Shown here: positions 6,423 through 14,741 of the stretch, piece by piece
Layout: each line of letters begins with the position of its first letter
Position numbering within the stretch: position 1 is the stretch's first letter
NCBI GenBank assembly: GCA_910585865.1
Contig: CAJUGO010000021.1
Location: 1-24,121, forward strand
Source of the DNA: an uncultured Ruminococcus sp.
Lineage (GTDB): Bacteria; Bacillota; Clostridia; Oscillospirales; Acutalibacteraceae
Direction: 5' to 3'
Length of the DNA stretch: 24,121 nt
Notes under the pieces: model-generated
Seen by the model: the letters and a program-made list of their open reading frames with translations, nothing else
Told to the model about the DNA's origin: nothing
Database searches by the model: none
Program-made: the position numbers and the translations under genes

Positions 6423-7049
6423 ATGAAGGATTTTTCCATTGGTTCAAGACTTTCAAACGCAGATTTAATCGGGATAAACAAGTGTTTTTCACCTGTTGAA
6501 AAAACATATAAAAGAGGAGAAATTATTACAATTTGTTCATCTGACAATGACACAATTGGAATAATTGCAAGCGGTACTGCATATCTGTCTACAAACAACA
6601 ATGAAGATCAAAGAAGGATTCTCAATTATTACGAAACCGGCGATATATTCGGAATGCATTTTATTCCTCAATCAGAAAGCAAAGCATTTTATATAATAGC
6701 AAAAACCAATTGCACGATAATATGTATAAAATATAAAAACTTTATAACATGCTGTAAAAACAGTTGCGATAAACACAACAGTTATATTGATAGTCTCATT
6801 ATGCTGTCGGTAAAAAAACATCTTATGCATATTGATATTCTTTCACAACGTAGTCTGCGAAGTAAACTTATAAGCTTTTTTGAATATTTAAAAACTGAAA
6901 AAAATAAAAGTACTTTTATTTTACCTCTGCCGCTTGCTGATCTTGCAGATTACCTTGCCGTCGACAGAAGCGCAATGATGAGAGAAATAAAAAATCTAAA
7001 TGATGAATGTATAATAAAATCTGATAAGCGCAGAATTACAATTCTGTAA
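6423..7049 (+). CDS. Crp/Fnr-family regulator, cysteine-rich
   Basis: 208 residues from the ATG at 6423, preceded by GGAGTGG at 6411-6417; the open frame runs 27 codons further up without a ribosome site and through the promoter. About 1-115 is a cyclic-nucleotide-binding-like sensor barrel, about 116-145 the dimer helix, and about 146-208 a winged HTH with recognition region LADLADYLAVDRSAMMREIK at 171-190. There are eight cysteines: 21, 38, 97, 101, 110, 111, 115 and 196. The C97-x3-C101 and C110-C111-x3-C115 cluster is unlike the N-terminal FNR cluster and may be redox-active or bind metal; this is inference. Divergence from nrdDG with overlapping promoters suggests a link to anaerobic DNA precursor supply or oxygen/NO stress. 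The effector is unknown. Confidence 0.85.
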   Translation: MKDFSIGSRLSNADLIGINKCFSPVEKTYKRGEIITICSSDNDTIGIIASGTAYLSTNNNEDQRRILNYYETGDIFGMHFIPQSESKAFYIIAKTNCTIICIKYKNFITCCKNSCDKHNSYIDSLIMLSVKKHLMHIDILSQRSLRSKLISFFEYLKTEKNKSTFILPLPLADLADYLAVDRSAMMREIKNLNDECIIKSDKRRITIL

Positions 7050-7074
7050 AATGACTTTCGGTGCTCTGTTTTTT

Positions 7075-7779
7075 CTAACGTTCTGAAATATCCTTAATAA
7101 TTTCTCCTGCCATAATAAGCCCCATAACAGATGGAACAAAAGCAAGGCTTCCTACAGTTTTTTTCTCTTCCGTTTTGTACTCAGTCTTTTTCGGAATCTC
7201 CCTTGAATATACAACCTTTAGTTTATTTATGCCCTCTTTTTTCAGTTCACGGCGCATAATTCTTGCAAGCGGACACACACTAGTTTTATAAATATCAGCT
7301 ACTTCAAATTGTGTCGGGTCTGTCTTATTTCCTGCTCCCATCGCAGAAATTATATCAATATTGTTAGTGCTTGCAATCTTTGCAAGCATTATTTTTGCTT
7401 TTATATCATCAACTGCATCTGCAATATAATCAAGACTGTCAATAAACACTGAGTCTGCATTGTCAGGTGTAAAATATTCATTATGCACTTCTACCAACGC
7501 ACTGGGATTTATATCCAAAATCCGTGACTTCATGACATCAGCTTTAAACTGACCTACAGTAGAAGTAAGCGCAATAATCTGGCGGTTAATATTTGAAGCA
7601 GAAACCACATCACCGTCAAACAATACAAACCTGCCTACTCCGCTGCGTGCAAGTGCTTCACACACATATCCCCCAACTCCTCCAATTCCAAAAACAGCAA
7701 CCTTACTGTTTTTTAATTTATTTATACTTTCCTCGCCCAGAACCAGTGAAGTTCTTATAAATCTTTCGTCCAATATCAT
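7075..7779 (-). CDS. tcdA: tRNA threonylcarbamoyladenosine dehydratase (TcdA/CsdL)
   Basis: 234 residues. A ThiF/HesA/E1-like enzyme that uses ATP to cyclise t6A37 of tRNA to ct6A. The Rossmann motif GIGGVGG is at 31-37, with DGDVVSASNINRQ as the following nucleotide and substrate segment and the family CPLARIMRREL segment later. The reading frame is open to 7908, but the start at 7779 gives the family N-terminus (MILDERFIRT), and a promoter lies at 7856-7884 inside the longer frame. AAGGA is unusually close (3 nt) to this ATG; a TTG two codons later would be better spaced. It converges with the Crp/Fnr gene, with only 25 nt between stops and no clear terminator. Confidence 0.9.
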   Translation of the reverse strand: MILDERFIRTSLVLGEESINKLKNSKVAVFGIGGVGGYVCEALARSGVGRFVLFDGDVVSASNINRQIIALTSTVGQFKADVMKSRILDINPSALVEVHNEYFTPDNADSVFIDSLDYIADAVDDIKAKIMLAKIASTNNIDIISAMGAGNKTDPTQFEVADIYKTSVCPLARIMRRELKKEGINKLKVVYSREIPKKTEYKTEEKKTVGSLAFVPSVMGLIMAGEIIKDISER

Positions 7780-7855
7780 CAATCCTTTTAATTTTGAAAA
7801 ATATTCTGTCTTTTTATTTCCTAAATTACAGAAGTACATTATAAATCCTACAAAC

Positions 7856-7884
7856 ATATTATTATAAAAATTCTCCTCAGTCAA
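7856..7884 (-). promoter_or_regulatory. Promoter of tcdA
   Basis: Minus strand: -35 TTGACT (7884-7879), 17-nt spacer, -10 TAATAT (7861-7856). It supports the short tcdA start at 7779, giving a leader of about 70 nt. Confidence 0.6.
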
Positions 7885-8002
7885 CATAATTGTAAAACTT
7901 TTACACAAGCTATTGTGTACAGCGGTTGGTGCGTAACAAACTTATAAGTTTTAATATTCTTTAATTTGTTTACGTGTTATATCAGAAATCAAATTTAAAA
8001 TG

Positions 8003-8039
8003 TTTGTTTATTTGGTTTTAAACAAATATATGATATAAT
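8003..8039 (+). promoter_or_regulatory. Fructose operon promoter with palindromic operator
   Basis: -35 TTGGTT (8012-8017), 16-nt spacer, extended -10 TGATATAAT (8031-8039). The perfect 8-bp inverted repeat TTTGTTTA (8003-8010), N8, TAAACAAA (8019-8026) covers the -35 and part of the spacer, the place of a repressor site. A 14-bp palindrome AAACTTATAAGTTT (7938-7951) lies upstream, and its core CTTATAAG recurs at 8063-8070. No regulator gene for sugar use is in the window. Confidence 0.6.
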
Positions 8040-8045
8040 TCAGTT

Positions 8046-8376
8046 AAGCAGAAAATCTGACTCTTATAAGTAACACACCGCAATTGATATAGGATTAAAT
8101 TTTATTGCATCAGCAAAAAATTACTTACAAAAATATTCTACGAGTAAAAGCCATGTATAATTTATTTTTTATATCCGGCAAAATCCGGAAAGTAATTTTT
8201 GTCACTTTTTCAAGTATAAAAAATAACATCGTGTTTTATATAATTCGAGAAGGTATAGCACTTCTTTTCCCGACAGTTTACAAACCGTTTTCTATAAAGC
8301 AAAAATACTGCACTGTCACTAATGTACTGACAAACTAAAAGTTTGCAGAACAAAAAATGATTAAGGAGGTAATAAA
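8046..8376 (+). other. Long 5' leader of the fructose operon
   Basis: About 330 nt without a supportable gene. It holds small stems: TCCGG/CCGGA (8174-8178 with 8185-8189) followed by a T-rich run, AGAAG/CTTCT (8248-8252 with 8261-8265), the repeat TGTCA-N9-TGACA (8314-8332), and a stem CTG-A-CAAAC (8327-8335) with GTTTG-CAG (8341-8348) shortly before the AAGGAGG of fruK. An open frame at 8105-8338 has no ribosome binding site and is not called. A riboswitch class is not recognised. Confidence 0.45.
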
Positions 8377-9282
8377 ATGATTTATACTGTTACTCTTAAC
8401 CCGTCTATCGACTATATTGTACGCTTGGATTCACTTGTAACCGGAATAACGAACCGCACCACAAGTGAAGAATATTATTACGGAGGAAAAGGCATTAATG
8501 TTTCCTGCGTGCTTGCTGAGCTTGGTATTGAAAGCACAGCCTTTGGATTTATAGCCGGGTTTACAGGAGATGCAATTGAAAAAGGAATACGCAATGATAA
8601 AATTGTTACTGACTTTATCAGGCTCGAAAACGGCAACTCAAGAATCAACATAAAAATCAAGGCAGGCGAGGAAACTGAAATTAACTGTCAGGGTCCTCAT
8701 ATCGGGACAAATGAACTTGAACGTCTTTTGCAAAAAATCGACCGCCTGTCAGACGGCGACACGATAGTTATTGCAGGCAATGTACCAAGTACTATGCCGG
8801 ATAATGTATATGAAAAAATACTAGATAGAATTAAGGATAAGAAAATACGAATTATAATTGATGCAACAAAAACACTCCTTGTCAATTCACTGAAATACAA
8901 ACCGTTTTTAATCAAGCCAAACCGCCAAGAATTGTCCGAACTATTTAATGTAGATATTTGCAATGAATATGATACCGAAAAGTATGCAAACGAACTCAGA
9001 AGAATGGGGGCAAAAAATGTTCTTATATCTCTTGGACAAGATGGTGCAATGCTTATAGATGAAACAGGCAAAAAATACAAAGCCGGTGTTTTTAATGAAA
9101 AAGTTATAAATACTGTAGGATCGGGAGATTCAATGGTAGCCGGCTTTATTGCAGGTTATGAAAAAACCGGCAGCTATCAGCAAGCATTAAAATTAGGTAG
9201 TGTATGCGGAAATGCAACAGCATTTCTCAGCGGACTTGCCACAAAAGAAAAAATAAATGAACTGCTTGCAAAATTCAGCTAA
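8377..9282 (+). CDS. fruK: 1-phosphofructokinase
   Basis: 301 residues, usual length. It phosphorylates fructose 1-phosphate, the product of the fructose PTS, to fructose 1,6-bisphosphate. It is a PfkB/ribokinase-fold protein: substrate motif YGGKGINVS at 35-43 and the C-terminal signature NTVGSGDSMVAGF with catalytic base Asp251. AAGGAGG stands 8 nt before the ATG. First gene of the operon; fruA starts 14 nt after its stop. It could be mistaken for tagatose-6-phosphate kinase of the same family, but the fructose-type permease next to it decides for FruK. Confidence 0.95.
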   Translation: MIYTVTLNPSIDYIVRLDSLVTGITNRTTSEEYYYGGKGINVSCVLAELGIESTAFGFIAGFTGDAIEKGIRNDKIVTDFIRLENGNSRINIKIKAGEETEINCQGPHIGTNELERLLQKIDRLSDGDTIVIAGNVPSTMPDNVYEKILDRIKDKKIRIIIDATKTLLVNSLKYKPFLIKPNRQELSELFNVDICNEYDTEKYANELRRMGAKNVLISLGQDGAMLIDETGKKYKAGVFNEKVINTVGSGDSMVAGFIAGYEKTGSYQQALKLGSVCGNATAFLSGLATKEKINELLAKFS

Positions 9283-9295
9283 AAGGAGAAAAACA

Positions 9296-11287
9296 ATGAG
9301 AATAACTGATTTAATAAAAAAATCGGGCATTGCTCTTAATGTCAGCGCAGCTACTAAAAATGATGCAATCGAAACACTGGTATCTCTACACGAAAAATGC
9401 GGTAATCTTAAAGACGTTTCTGCTTTTAAAGAAGGTATTCTTAAGCGCGAGGAAACGGGAACAACTGCTGTAGGCATGGAAGTAGCTATTCCCCATGCCA
9501 AAAGTGAAGCAGTTAAAGCACCTGCTCTGACTGCAATCACTGTACCTGAAGGTGTTGATTACGGTGCAGCAGACAATAAACCCTGCAAATTAATTTTTAT
9601 GATTGCAGCTACAACAGACGGAGATGTTCACCTTGAGGTACTCGCAAGACTTATGCAGCTTTTGATGGATGAAGATTTTACTTCAAAATTAAAAATCGCT
9701 GAAACAGCAGATGAATTTCTTAAAATTATTGATAAAAAGGAAAGTGAAAAATTTCCTGAAGAGTCCGTTATAAAAAACTCTTCTGAAAAATCAGATTTCA
9801 AAGTCCTTGCTGTTACAGCCTGTCCTACAGGTATTGCTCACACCTATATGGCTGCCGAAGCATTGGTAAAAGCAGGTGAAAAGATGGGCGTCACTATAAA
9901 AGTTGAAACCAACGGCTCAGGCGGTGCAAAAAATGTGCTTACAGCAGAAGAAATTGCAAACTGCGACGGTATTATAATAGCTGCTGATAAAAGCGTCAAC
10001 ACTGCACGCTTTAACGGGAAACCCGTATATTCAACAAAAGTTTCAGACGGTATAAACAAGCCTGAGGAACTGATAAATAAAATAGTTAACGGCGAAGCCC
10101 CGGTGTTTCATTCAAGCCATAAGGATTCTGCATCTGACTCATCAAACTCAAACGAAAATTTTGGCAGGCAGCTTTATAAACATCTGATGAACGGTGTATC
10201 ACATATGCTACCGTTTGTAGTTGCTGGCGGTATTTTTATAGCTATAGCATTCCTTATTGACACAGCAAGCGGCGTACAGGCTCAGGGCAACAGTGCTTTT
10301 GGCACAGTAACCCCTCTTGCCGCCTGGTTTAAAACTATCGGCGGATATGCCTTTAACTTTATGATTCCTATCCTTGCAGGATTTATAGCAAGGTCAATTG
10401 CAGACCGTCCGGGTATGCTTGTAGGTTTTGTAGGCGGATTTCTCGCAGCAAACGGCGCAACCTTTGCAAACCCTGCTGCCCTCACAGGTGATGCTGCATC
10501 AGCTGCAAATGTTGCTTCAGCTGTTCCGTCAGGTTTCCTAGGTGCACTCTTAGCCGGTTTTCTCGGCGGATATATTATGCTGCTTATTGAAAAGCTTTGC
10601 GACAGACTCCCAAGATCACTTGAAGGTATTAAACCTGTACTTATATACCCCCTTGCAGGTCTTGGTATTGTAGGTGTTATGATGTGTGCCGTAAACCCGT
10701 TCATGGGCATGATCAACACTGGTCTTAACAGCGGTCTGACCTGGCTAAGCGAAAATAACCTTGGCATACTTCTTGGATGTATTCTGGGCGCAATGATGTC
10801 TATTGATATGGGAGGTCCTTTCAACAAAGCCGCTTATGTATTTGGCACAGGCATGCTTACAGCCGCCGCTGCAACAACCGATCTTGCAACTCAAACAGCC
10901 TGCTACCATGTAATGGCTTCTGTAATGATTGGAGGTATGGTACCTCCTATTGCTATTGCTCTTTCTACAACCTTTTTTAAAAACAGATGGACTTCTGATG
11001 AGCGCAAAAACGGAGTTGTAAACTATATTATGGGGCTCAGCTTTATTACAGAAGGTGCAATTCCTTATGCGGCATCTTATCCGCTCAAGGTTATACCTGC
11101 ATGTGCAATCGGTGCAGCAACAGCAGGCAGTCTCTCGTGGCTTTTGGGCTGTACGCTTATGGCGCCTCACGGCGGAGTATTCGTAGTTGCAACAATAGGC
11201 AATCCGCTTATGTATATTCTTGCTCTTGCTATTGGTTCTATAGTTGGCATGCTTCTTCTTGCACTCTTTAAAAAGCCAGTAGAATAA
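9296..11287 (+). CDS. fruA: Fructose PTS permease, EIIA-EIIB-EIIC fusion
   Basis: 663 residues from the ATG at 9296, with AAGGAG at 9283-9288; a longer in-frame start at 9257 lies inside fruK and is rejected. It imports fructose and phosphorylates it at carbon 1. Order: EIIA about 1-150 with phospho-His67 (IPHAK), EIIB about 163-260 with phospho-Cys176 (ACPTGIAHT), a Ser-rich linker about 265-285, and membrane domain EIIC about 290-660 with many hydrophobic helices and the substrate motif ITEGAIPY (Glu586). All phosphotransfer residues are present. A 79-nt gap without a terminator leads to ptsH. Confidence 0.96.
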   Translation: MRITDLIKKSGIALNVSAATKNDAIETLVSLHEKCGNLKDVSAFKEGILKREETGTTAVGMEVAIPHAKSEAVKAPALTAITVPEGVDYGAADNKPCKLIFMIAATTDGDVHLEVLARLMQLLMDEDFTSKLKIAETADEFLKIIDKKESEKFPEESVIKNSSEKSDFKVLAVTACPTGIAHTYMAAEALVKAGEKMGVTIKVETNGSGGAKNVLTAEEIANCDGIIIAADKSVNTARFNGKPVYSTKVSDGINKPEELINKIVNGEAPVFHSSHKDSASDSSNSNENFGRQLYKHLMNGVSHMLPFVVAGGIFIAIAFLIDTASGVQAQGNSAFGTVTPLAAWFKTIGGYAFNFMIPILAGFIARSIADRPGMLVGFVGGFLAANGATFANPAALTGDAASAANVASAVPSGFLGALLAGFLGGYIMLLIEKLCDRLPRSLEGIKPVLIYPLAGLGIVGVMMCAVNPFMGMINTGLNSGLTWLSENNLGILLGCILGAMMSIDMGGPFNKAAYVFGTGMLTAAAATTDLATQTACYHVMASVMIGGMVPPIAIALSTTFFKNRWTSDERKNGVVNYIMGLSFITEGAIPYAASYPLKVIPACAIGAATAGSLSWLLGCTLMAPHGGVFVVATIGNPLMYILALAIGSIVGMLLLALFKKPVE

Positions 11288-11366
11288 CCCAAATACAAAT
11301 ATATTAAATGTTCCACAGGATATACGGCTGCGGTACTTTGATTAAATTACTAAAGGAGAAATTAAT

Positions 11367-11630
11367 ATGGTATCAAAGAAACTCTTACTGACAAATGCAC
11401 AGGGATTTCACATGCGCCCTGCTTCTGTTTTTGCAAATGCAATGGGAAAATACTCCTGTGATGTAATGATCAGATATAATGAAAACGAATACAACGCCAA
11501 AAGTCTGCTTAATATTATTGCAGCTTGCATTAAATGCGGAAGCGAAATTGAAGTGATTTGCAATGGTACTGACGAAAATGAGGCCCTTTCAGAAGCTGTT
11601 CAGCTGATAGAAAGCGGATTGGGCGAATAA
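11367..11630 (+). CDS. ptsH: HPr phosphocarrier protein
   Basis: 87 residues, normal HPr size. It passes phosphate from Enzyme I (His15) to EIIA of FruA. FHMRPAS at 14-20 holds His15 and Arg17. Ser46 is present, the site HPr kinase modifies for carbon catabolite control in Firmicutes. The residues after it (KSLLNIIAAC) differ from the usual KSIMGVMSL pattern, so binding to CcpA or kinase may be altered. AAAGGAG precedes the start. Encoded between fruA and ptsI on the same strand, so it may be a fructose-specific copy or the only HPr of the cell. Confidence 0.93.
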   Translation: MVSKKLLLTNAQGFHMRPASVFANAMGKYSCDVMIRYNENEYNAKSLLNIIAACIKCGSEIEVICNGTDENEALSEAVQLIESGLGE

Positions 11631-11667
11631 TATAGAAAACCGTAAAATGTCATATGAGGTGAACAAT

Positions 11668-13371
11668 ATGCTACACGGAACTGCCGCCTCCGACGGTATC
11701 GGAATTGGCAGAGTAATGCTCGTTGAAGAGCATTCACTTGAATACACTCATAAAACAACAGAAGATACAGAAGAAGAATTACAGCGGTTCAAAAATGCTG
11801 TAAGTATATTTTGCGACAACACAGCCGCACAGGCAGACGCCCTGCGAAAATCTGCCGGAGATAAGGAAGCTGAAATACTTGAAGGTCATATACAAATAAT
11901 AAAAGATCCTTATTTAAGCGGAGAAATTGAAAAACTTATTGCCAACGGTCAGTGTGCCGAAGCCGCTCTTGAGCATATGTGTGATATGTTTATTTCAATG
12001 TTCTCATCAGCAGATGATGAGTTGACAAATCAGCGGGCCGCAGACGTAAAAGATATTAAAACCGGCATTCTTAGTATCCTTCTTGGCATTAACGAGGTTA
12101 AAATCTGCGCTGCTCCAAAAGGCACGGTCATTGTAGCTAAGGAACTTACTCCGTCAATGACGGCAGGTATAAATAAAGAAAATATTGTAGGTATAATAAC
12201 CGAAACAGGCGGAAAAACCTCTCACTCGGCAATTCTTGCAAGGGCACTTGAAATTCCCGCTGTGCTAAGTGTAAACGGAGCGACAACAAAACTCTCGGCA
12301 GGTGAAATGGTAATAACAGACGGCTGTGAGGGAATTGTAATCGCATCACCTGATGAAAATCTGATACAAGCATATACAACAAAACAAAATGCTGTTTTAA
12401 AACAGCGCCGCGAACTTGAAAAGTTTAGGGGAATTGCTACAAAGTCAAAAAGCGGAGAAACTTACGAGCTCTTTTGTAATATCGGCAACCAGGATGATGC
12501 CATAAAAGCAATTGAACACGACGGTGAGGGCGCAGGACTTTTCAGAACGGAATTTTTATTTATGGACAGAAACTCTGTTCCGACAGAAGAAGAACAGTTT
12601 AATGCATACAAAAAGGCTGCACTTATTTTAAAAAATAAACCTCTTATAATAAGAACACTTGATATTGGCGGTGACAAAGCATTGCCTTATCTTGGACTTA
12701 AAAAAGAAGAAAATCCCTTTATGGGATTTCGGGCGATAAGATACTGCCTTAAGAATCAGGATTTATTTAAAACACAGCTCAGAGCTATTCTGCGTGCAAG
12801 TTCTTTCGGCGATATAAAAGTCATGTTTCCTTTAGTTACAGCAATAGATGAATTCAGAGCAGGAAAACAGCTTATAAACGAGCTTAAAACAGAACTTAAA
12901 AAAAGTAAAATTTTATTTGACGAAAATATCAAAATCGGTGTAATGATGGAAACCGCATCAGCAGCTGTCATTGCTGATACTCTTGCAAAAGAGGCAGATT
13001 TTTTCAGTATAGGTACAAATGACCTTATCGGATACACAATGGCTTGTGACAGAGGAAATAATGAAGTCTCCAACCTCTACTCTGCATTTCAGCCAAGCGT
13101 ATTAAGGCTTATCAAATATATCATTGACTGCGGTACAAAAAACAACATTCCTGTTGGAATGTGCGGAGAAACGGCTTCAAATGAAATGATGATTCCTCTT
13201 CTCATTTCATTTGGCCTTACAGAATTCAGCGTATCTGCACCATCTGTTCTCAAAGTAAGAAAAGCAATTTCAAAATGGACAAAATCCGACGCCGACAATG
13301 TTGCTGACAAGGTAATGCAAATGGCAACAGAAAAAGAAGTTTCAGATTATCTTAAAACAATCATAAGATAA
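11668..13371 (+). CDS. ptsI: PTS Enzyme I
   Basis: 567 residues from the ATG at 11668, chosen for TGAGGTG at 11655-11661; an ATG 7 codons earlier has no ribosome site and would lengthen the N-terminus beyond the family. It takes phosphate from phosphoenolpyruvate to HPr. The phosphohistidine domain has GGKTSHSAILA with His186, and the C-terminal PEP barrel has FRTEFLFMDR, RTLDIGGDK and active-site Cys499 (GMCGE). Complete. Last gene of the operon, 37 nt after ptsH and followed by a strong stem-loop. Confidence 0.96.
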   Translation: MLHGTAASDGIGIGRVMLVEEHSLEYTHKTTEDTEEELQRFKNAVSIFCDNTAAQADALRKSAGDKEAEILEGHIQIIKDPYLSGEIEKLIANGQCAEAALEHMCDMFISMFSSADDELTNQRAADVKDIKTGILSILLGINEVKICAAPKGTVIVAKELTPSMTAGINKENIVGIITETGGKTSHSAILARALEIPAVLSVNGATTKLSAGEMVITDGCEGIVIASPDENLIQAYTTKQNAVLKQRRELEKFRGIATKSKSGETYELFCNIGNQDDAIKAIEHDGEGAGLFRTEFLFMDRNSVPTEEEQFNAYKKAALILKNKPLIIRTLDIGGDKALPYLGLKKEENPFMGFRAIRYCLKNQDLFKTQLRAILRASSFGDIKVMFPLVTAIDEFRAGKQLINELKTELKKSKILFDENIKIGVMMETASAAVIADTLAKEADFFSIGTNDLIGYTMACDRGNNEVSNLYSAFQPSVLRLIKYIIDCGTKNNIPVGMCGETASNEMMIPLLISFGLTEFSVSAPSVLKVRKAISKWTKSDADNVADKVMQMATEKEVSDYLKTIIR

Positions 13372-13384
13372 TTATATATATTTA

Positions 13385-13422
13385 AAACAAGGATCTCCAT
13401 TAATAACGGGAGATCCTTGTTT
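13385..13422. terminator. Bidirectional terminator between ptsI and queH
   Basis: A perfect 14-bp stem, AAACAAGGATCTCC (13385-13398) with its complement (13409-13422), and a 10-nt loop. It lies between convergent genes; T-rich flanks are modest on both strands. Confidence 0.8.
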
Positions 13423-13447
13423 GTAAAAATGATAAAAATAAATATTA

Positions 13448-14077
13448 TTAAATATTATTTGCACTTACTGCACGCTTTGAAAATACACACCCACAGTAGT
13501 TTTGTCTGTAAAGGCTGTATTCTTTTGAAAGTATTATAGACCTCTTATATCCTTCACGCTTCTTAAAATCGCTGTACAACCATTTTACACCATGTTTTTC
13601 CGCCAACTGAACACCGATACTGTTAAGTTTATCTGCATTTTTGAGCGGACTTATCGTAAGCGTAGTAGTAAAAAAGTCAAACTTTTTTTCTTTTGCAAAT
13701 TTTGCAGAAGCCTCCAGCCTGAGTCTAAAGCAATTTTCGCATCTCTTTCCTCCCTCCGGTTCATTTTCAAATCCTTTTACAGCTTTAAAAAATTCTTCCG
13801 GATTATATTTTCCCTCAATAACTTTTACGGGATTTTCAAAACTCATAAGAGAAACAAGCCGTTTTTCTTCACTCAGCCGGTATTCATATTCCTCTTTTTC
13901 AGATATATTCGGATTATAATAATAAACCGTTATGTTAAAATACCTTGAAAGATACTCAAGACAATAGCTTGAACACGGTGCACAGCACACATGCAAAAGC
14001 AGTGACGGAGTTTTATTGTCTGCAAGGTTCTTTTCAATTATTTTGTCAAGCTCTTTTTGATAATTTATCTTATTCAT
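13448..14077 (-). CDS. queH: Epoxyqueuosine reductase QueH
   Basis: 209 residues, DUF208/QueH family. It reduces epoxyqueuosine to queuosine at position 34 of tRNA, the last step of queuosine synthesis, in place of the cobalamin enzyme QueG. Visible signature: HVCCAPC at 29-35 (Cys31, Cys32, Cys35), CENC at 113-116 and CGC at 195-197, which fit the iron-sulfur and metal ligands of the family, plus TTTLTISPLKN at 137-147. The start overlaps the stop of the HAD gene by 8 nt, so both are on one transcript. No other queuosine genes are in view. Confidence 0.9.
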   Translation of the reverse strand: MNKINYQKELDKIIEKNLADNKTPSLLLHVCCAPCSSYCLEYLSRYFNITVYYYNPNISEKEEYEYRLSEEKRLVSLMSFENPVKVIEGKYNPEEFFKAVKGFENEPEGGKRCENCFRLRLEASAKFAKEKKFDFFTTTLTISPLKNADKLNSIGVQLAEKHGVKWLYSDFKKREGYKRSIILSKEYSLYRQNYCGCVFSKRAVSANNI

Positions 14078-14732
14078 TTAAACCACATATATACTCATAA
14101 AGTTCTTCTGCTGTATCAGCCACAAACGGAGCACCCGCATTAATTAGTTCCTTTTTGCCCCGAAATCCCCATGATACACCTGCCATTTTTACACCTGCAT
14201 TATCAGCAGTAAAAACATCTACATCACTGTCGCCAATATATATACATTCACACGGCTTAATATTGTGCAGTTTCAAAATTGCATGCAACGCATCCGGAGC
14301 AGGTTTGCGGTTATACTCAGTCTTTTGTCCCCATGCCTCTGTAAAAATATGATCAGGATATAACTTATCCAAAATTCTGCCGACAAATTCATGCGGTTTA
14401 TTTGACAGTACTCCTGTTTTGTACCCTTTATCTGACAATAATGCAAGCATCTGCAAACATCCCGGATATGATGTAGTATTATCGTTGCAGTGCTCAGAAT
14501 AATGTGTATCAAAATCCTTTTTAACCGTTAAATACAATTCATTGTTATCGGCATATTTTCCCATAGCTCTTTTTATAAGCAGGTCTCTGCCATTGCCGAC
14601 ATATTTTTTATAATTTTCAACAGGCTTTTCGTTAATACCTGATTTACTCAATCCATAATTAACACTTAAAGCAAGATCAGTAAGTGAATTAACAAGTGTG
14701 CCATCCAAATCAAAAATTACTATTTTTATCAT
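14070..14732 (-). CDS. HAD-family phosphatase (phosphoglycolate phosphatase-like)
   Basis: 220 residues. HAD motifs in order: FDLDGT with nucleophile Asp8 and Asp10, SNK at 110-112, RKPAPD with Lys143, and GDSDVDV with Asp168. A helical cap (about 15-85) between motifs I and II is of the Gph/PGMB kind. Members release phosphate from phosphoglycolate, sugar phosphates or nucleotides, and the substrate cannot be told from sequence. It lies 9 nt after the cyclase-family gene and overlaps queH by 8 nt. Repair of phosphoglycolate from DNA damage is one plausible role. Confidence 0.88.
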   Translation of the reverse strand: MIKIVIFDLDGTLVNSLTDLALSVNYGLSKSGINEKPVENYKKYVGNGRDLLIKRAMGKYADNNELYLTVKKDFDTHYSEHCNDNTTSYPGCLQMLALLSDKGYKTGVLSNKPHEFVGRILDKLYPDHIFTEAWGQKTEYNRKPAPDALHAILKLHNIKPCECIYIGDSDVDVFTADNAGVKMAGVSWGFRGKKELINAGAPFVADTAEELYEYICGLNE

Positions 14733-14741
14733 AATACCACC

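Noticed and set aside
8105..8338. 77-codon open frame in the fruK leader
   Set aside because: No ribosome binding site, composition like the AT-rich spacer, no recognisable family; better read as untranslated leader.
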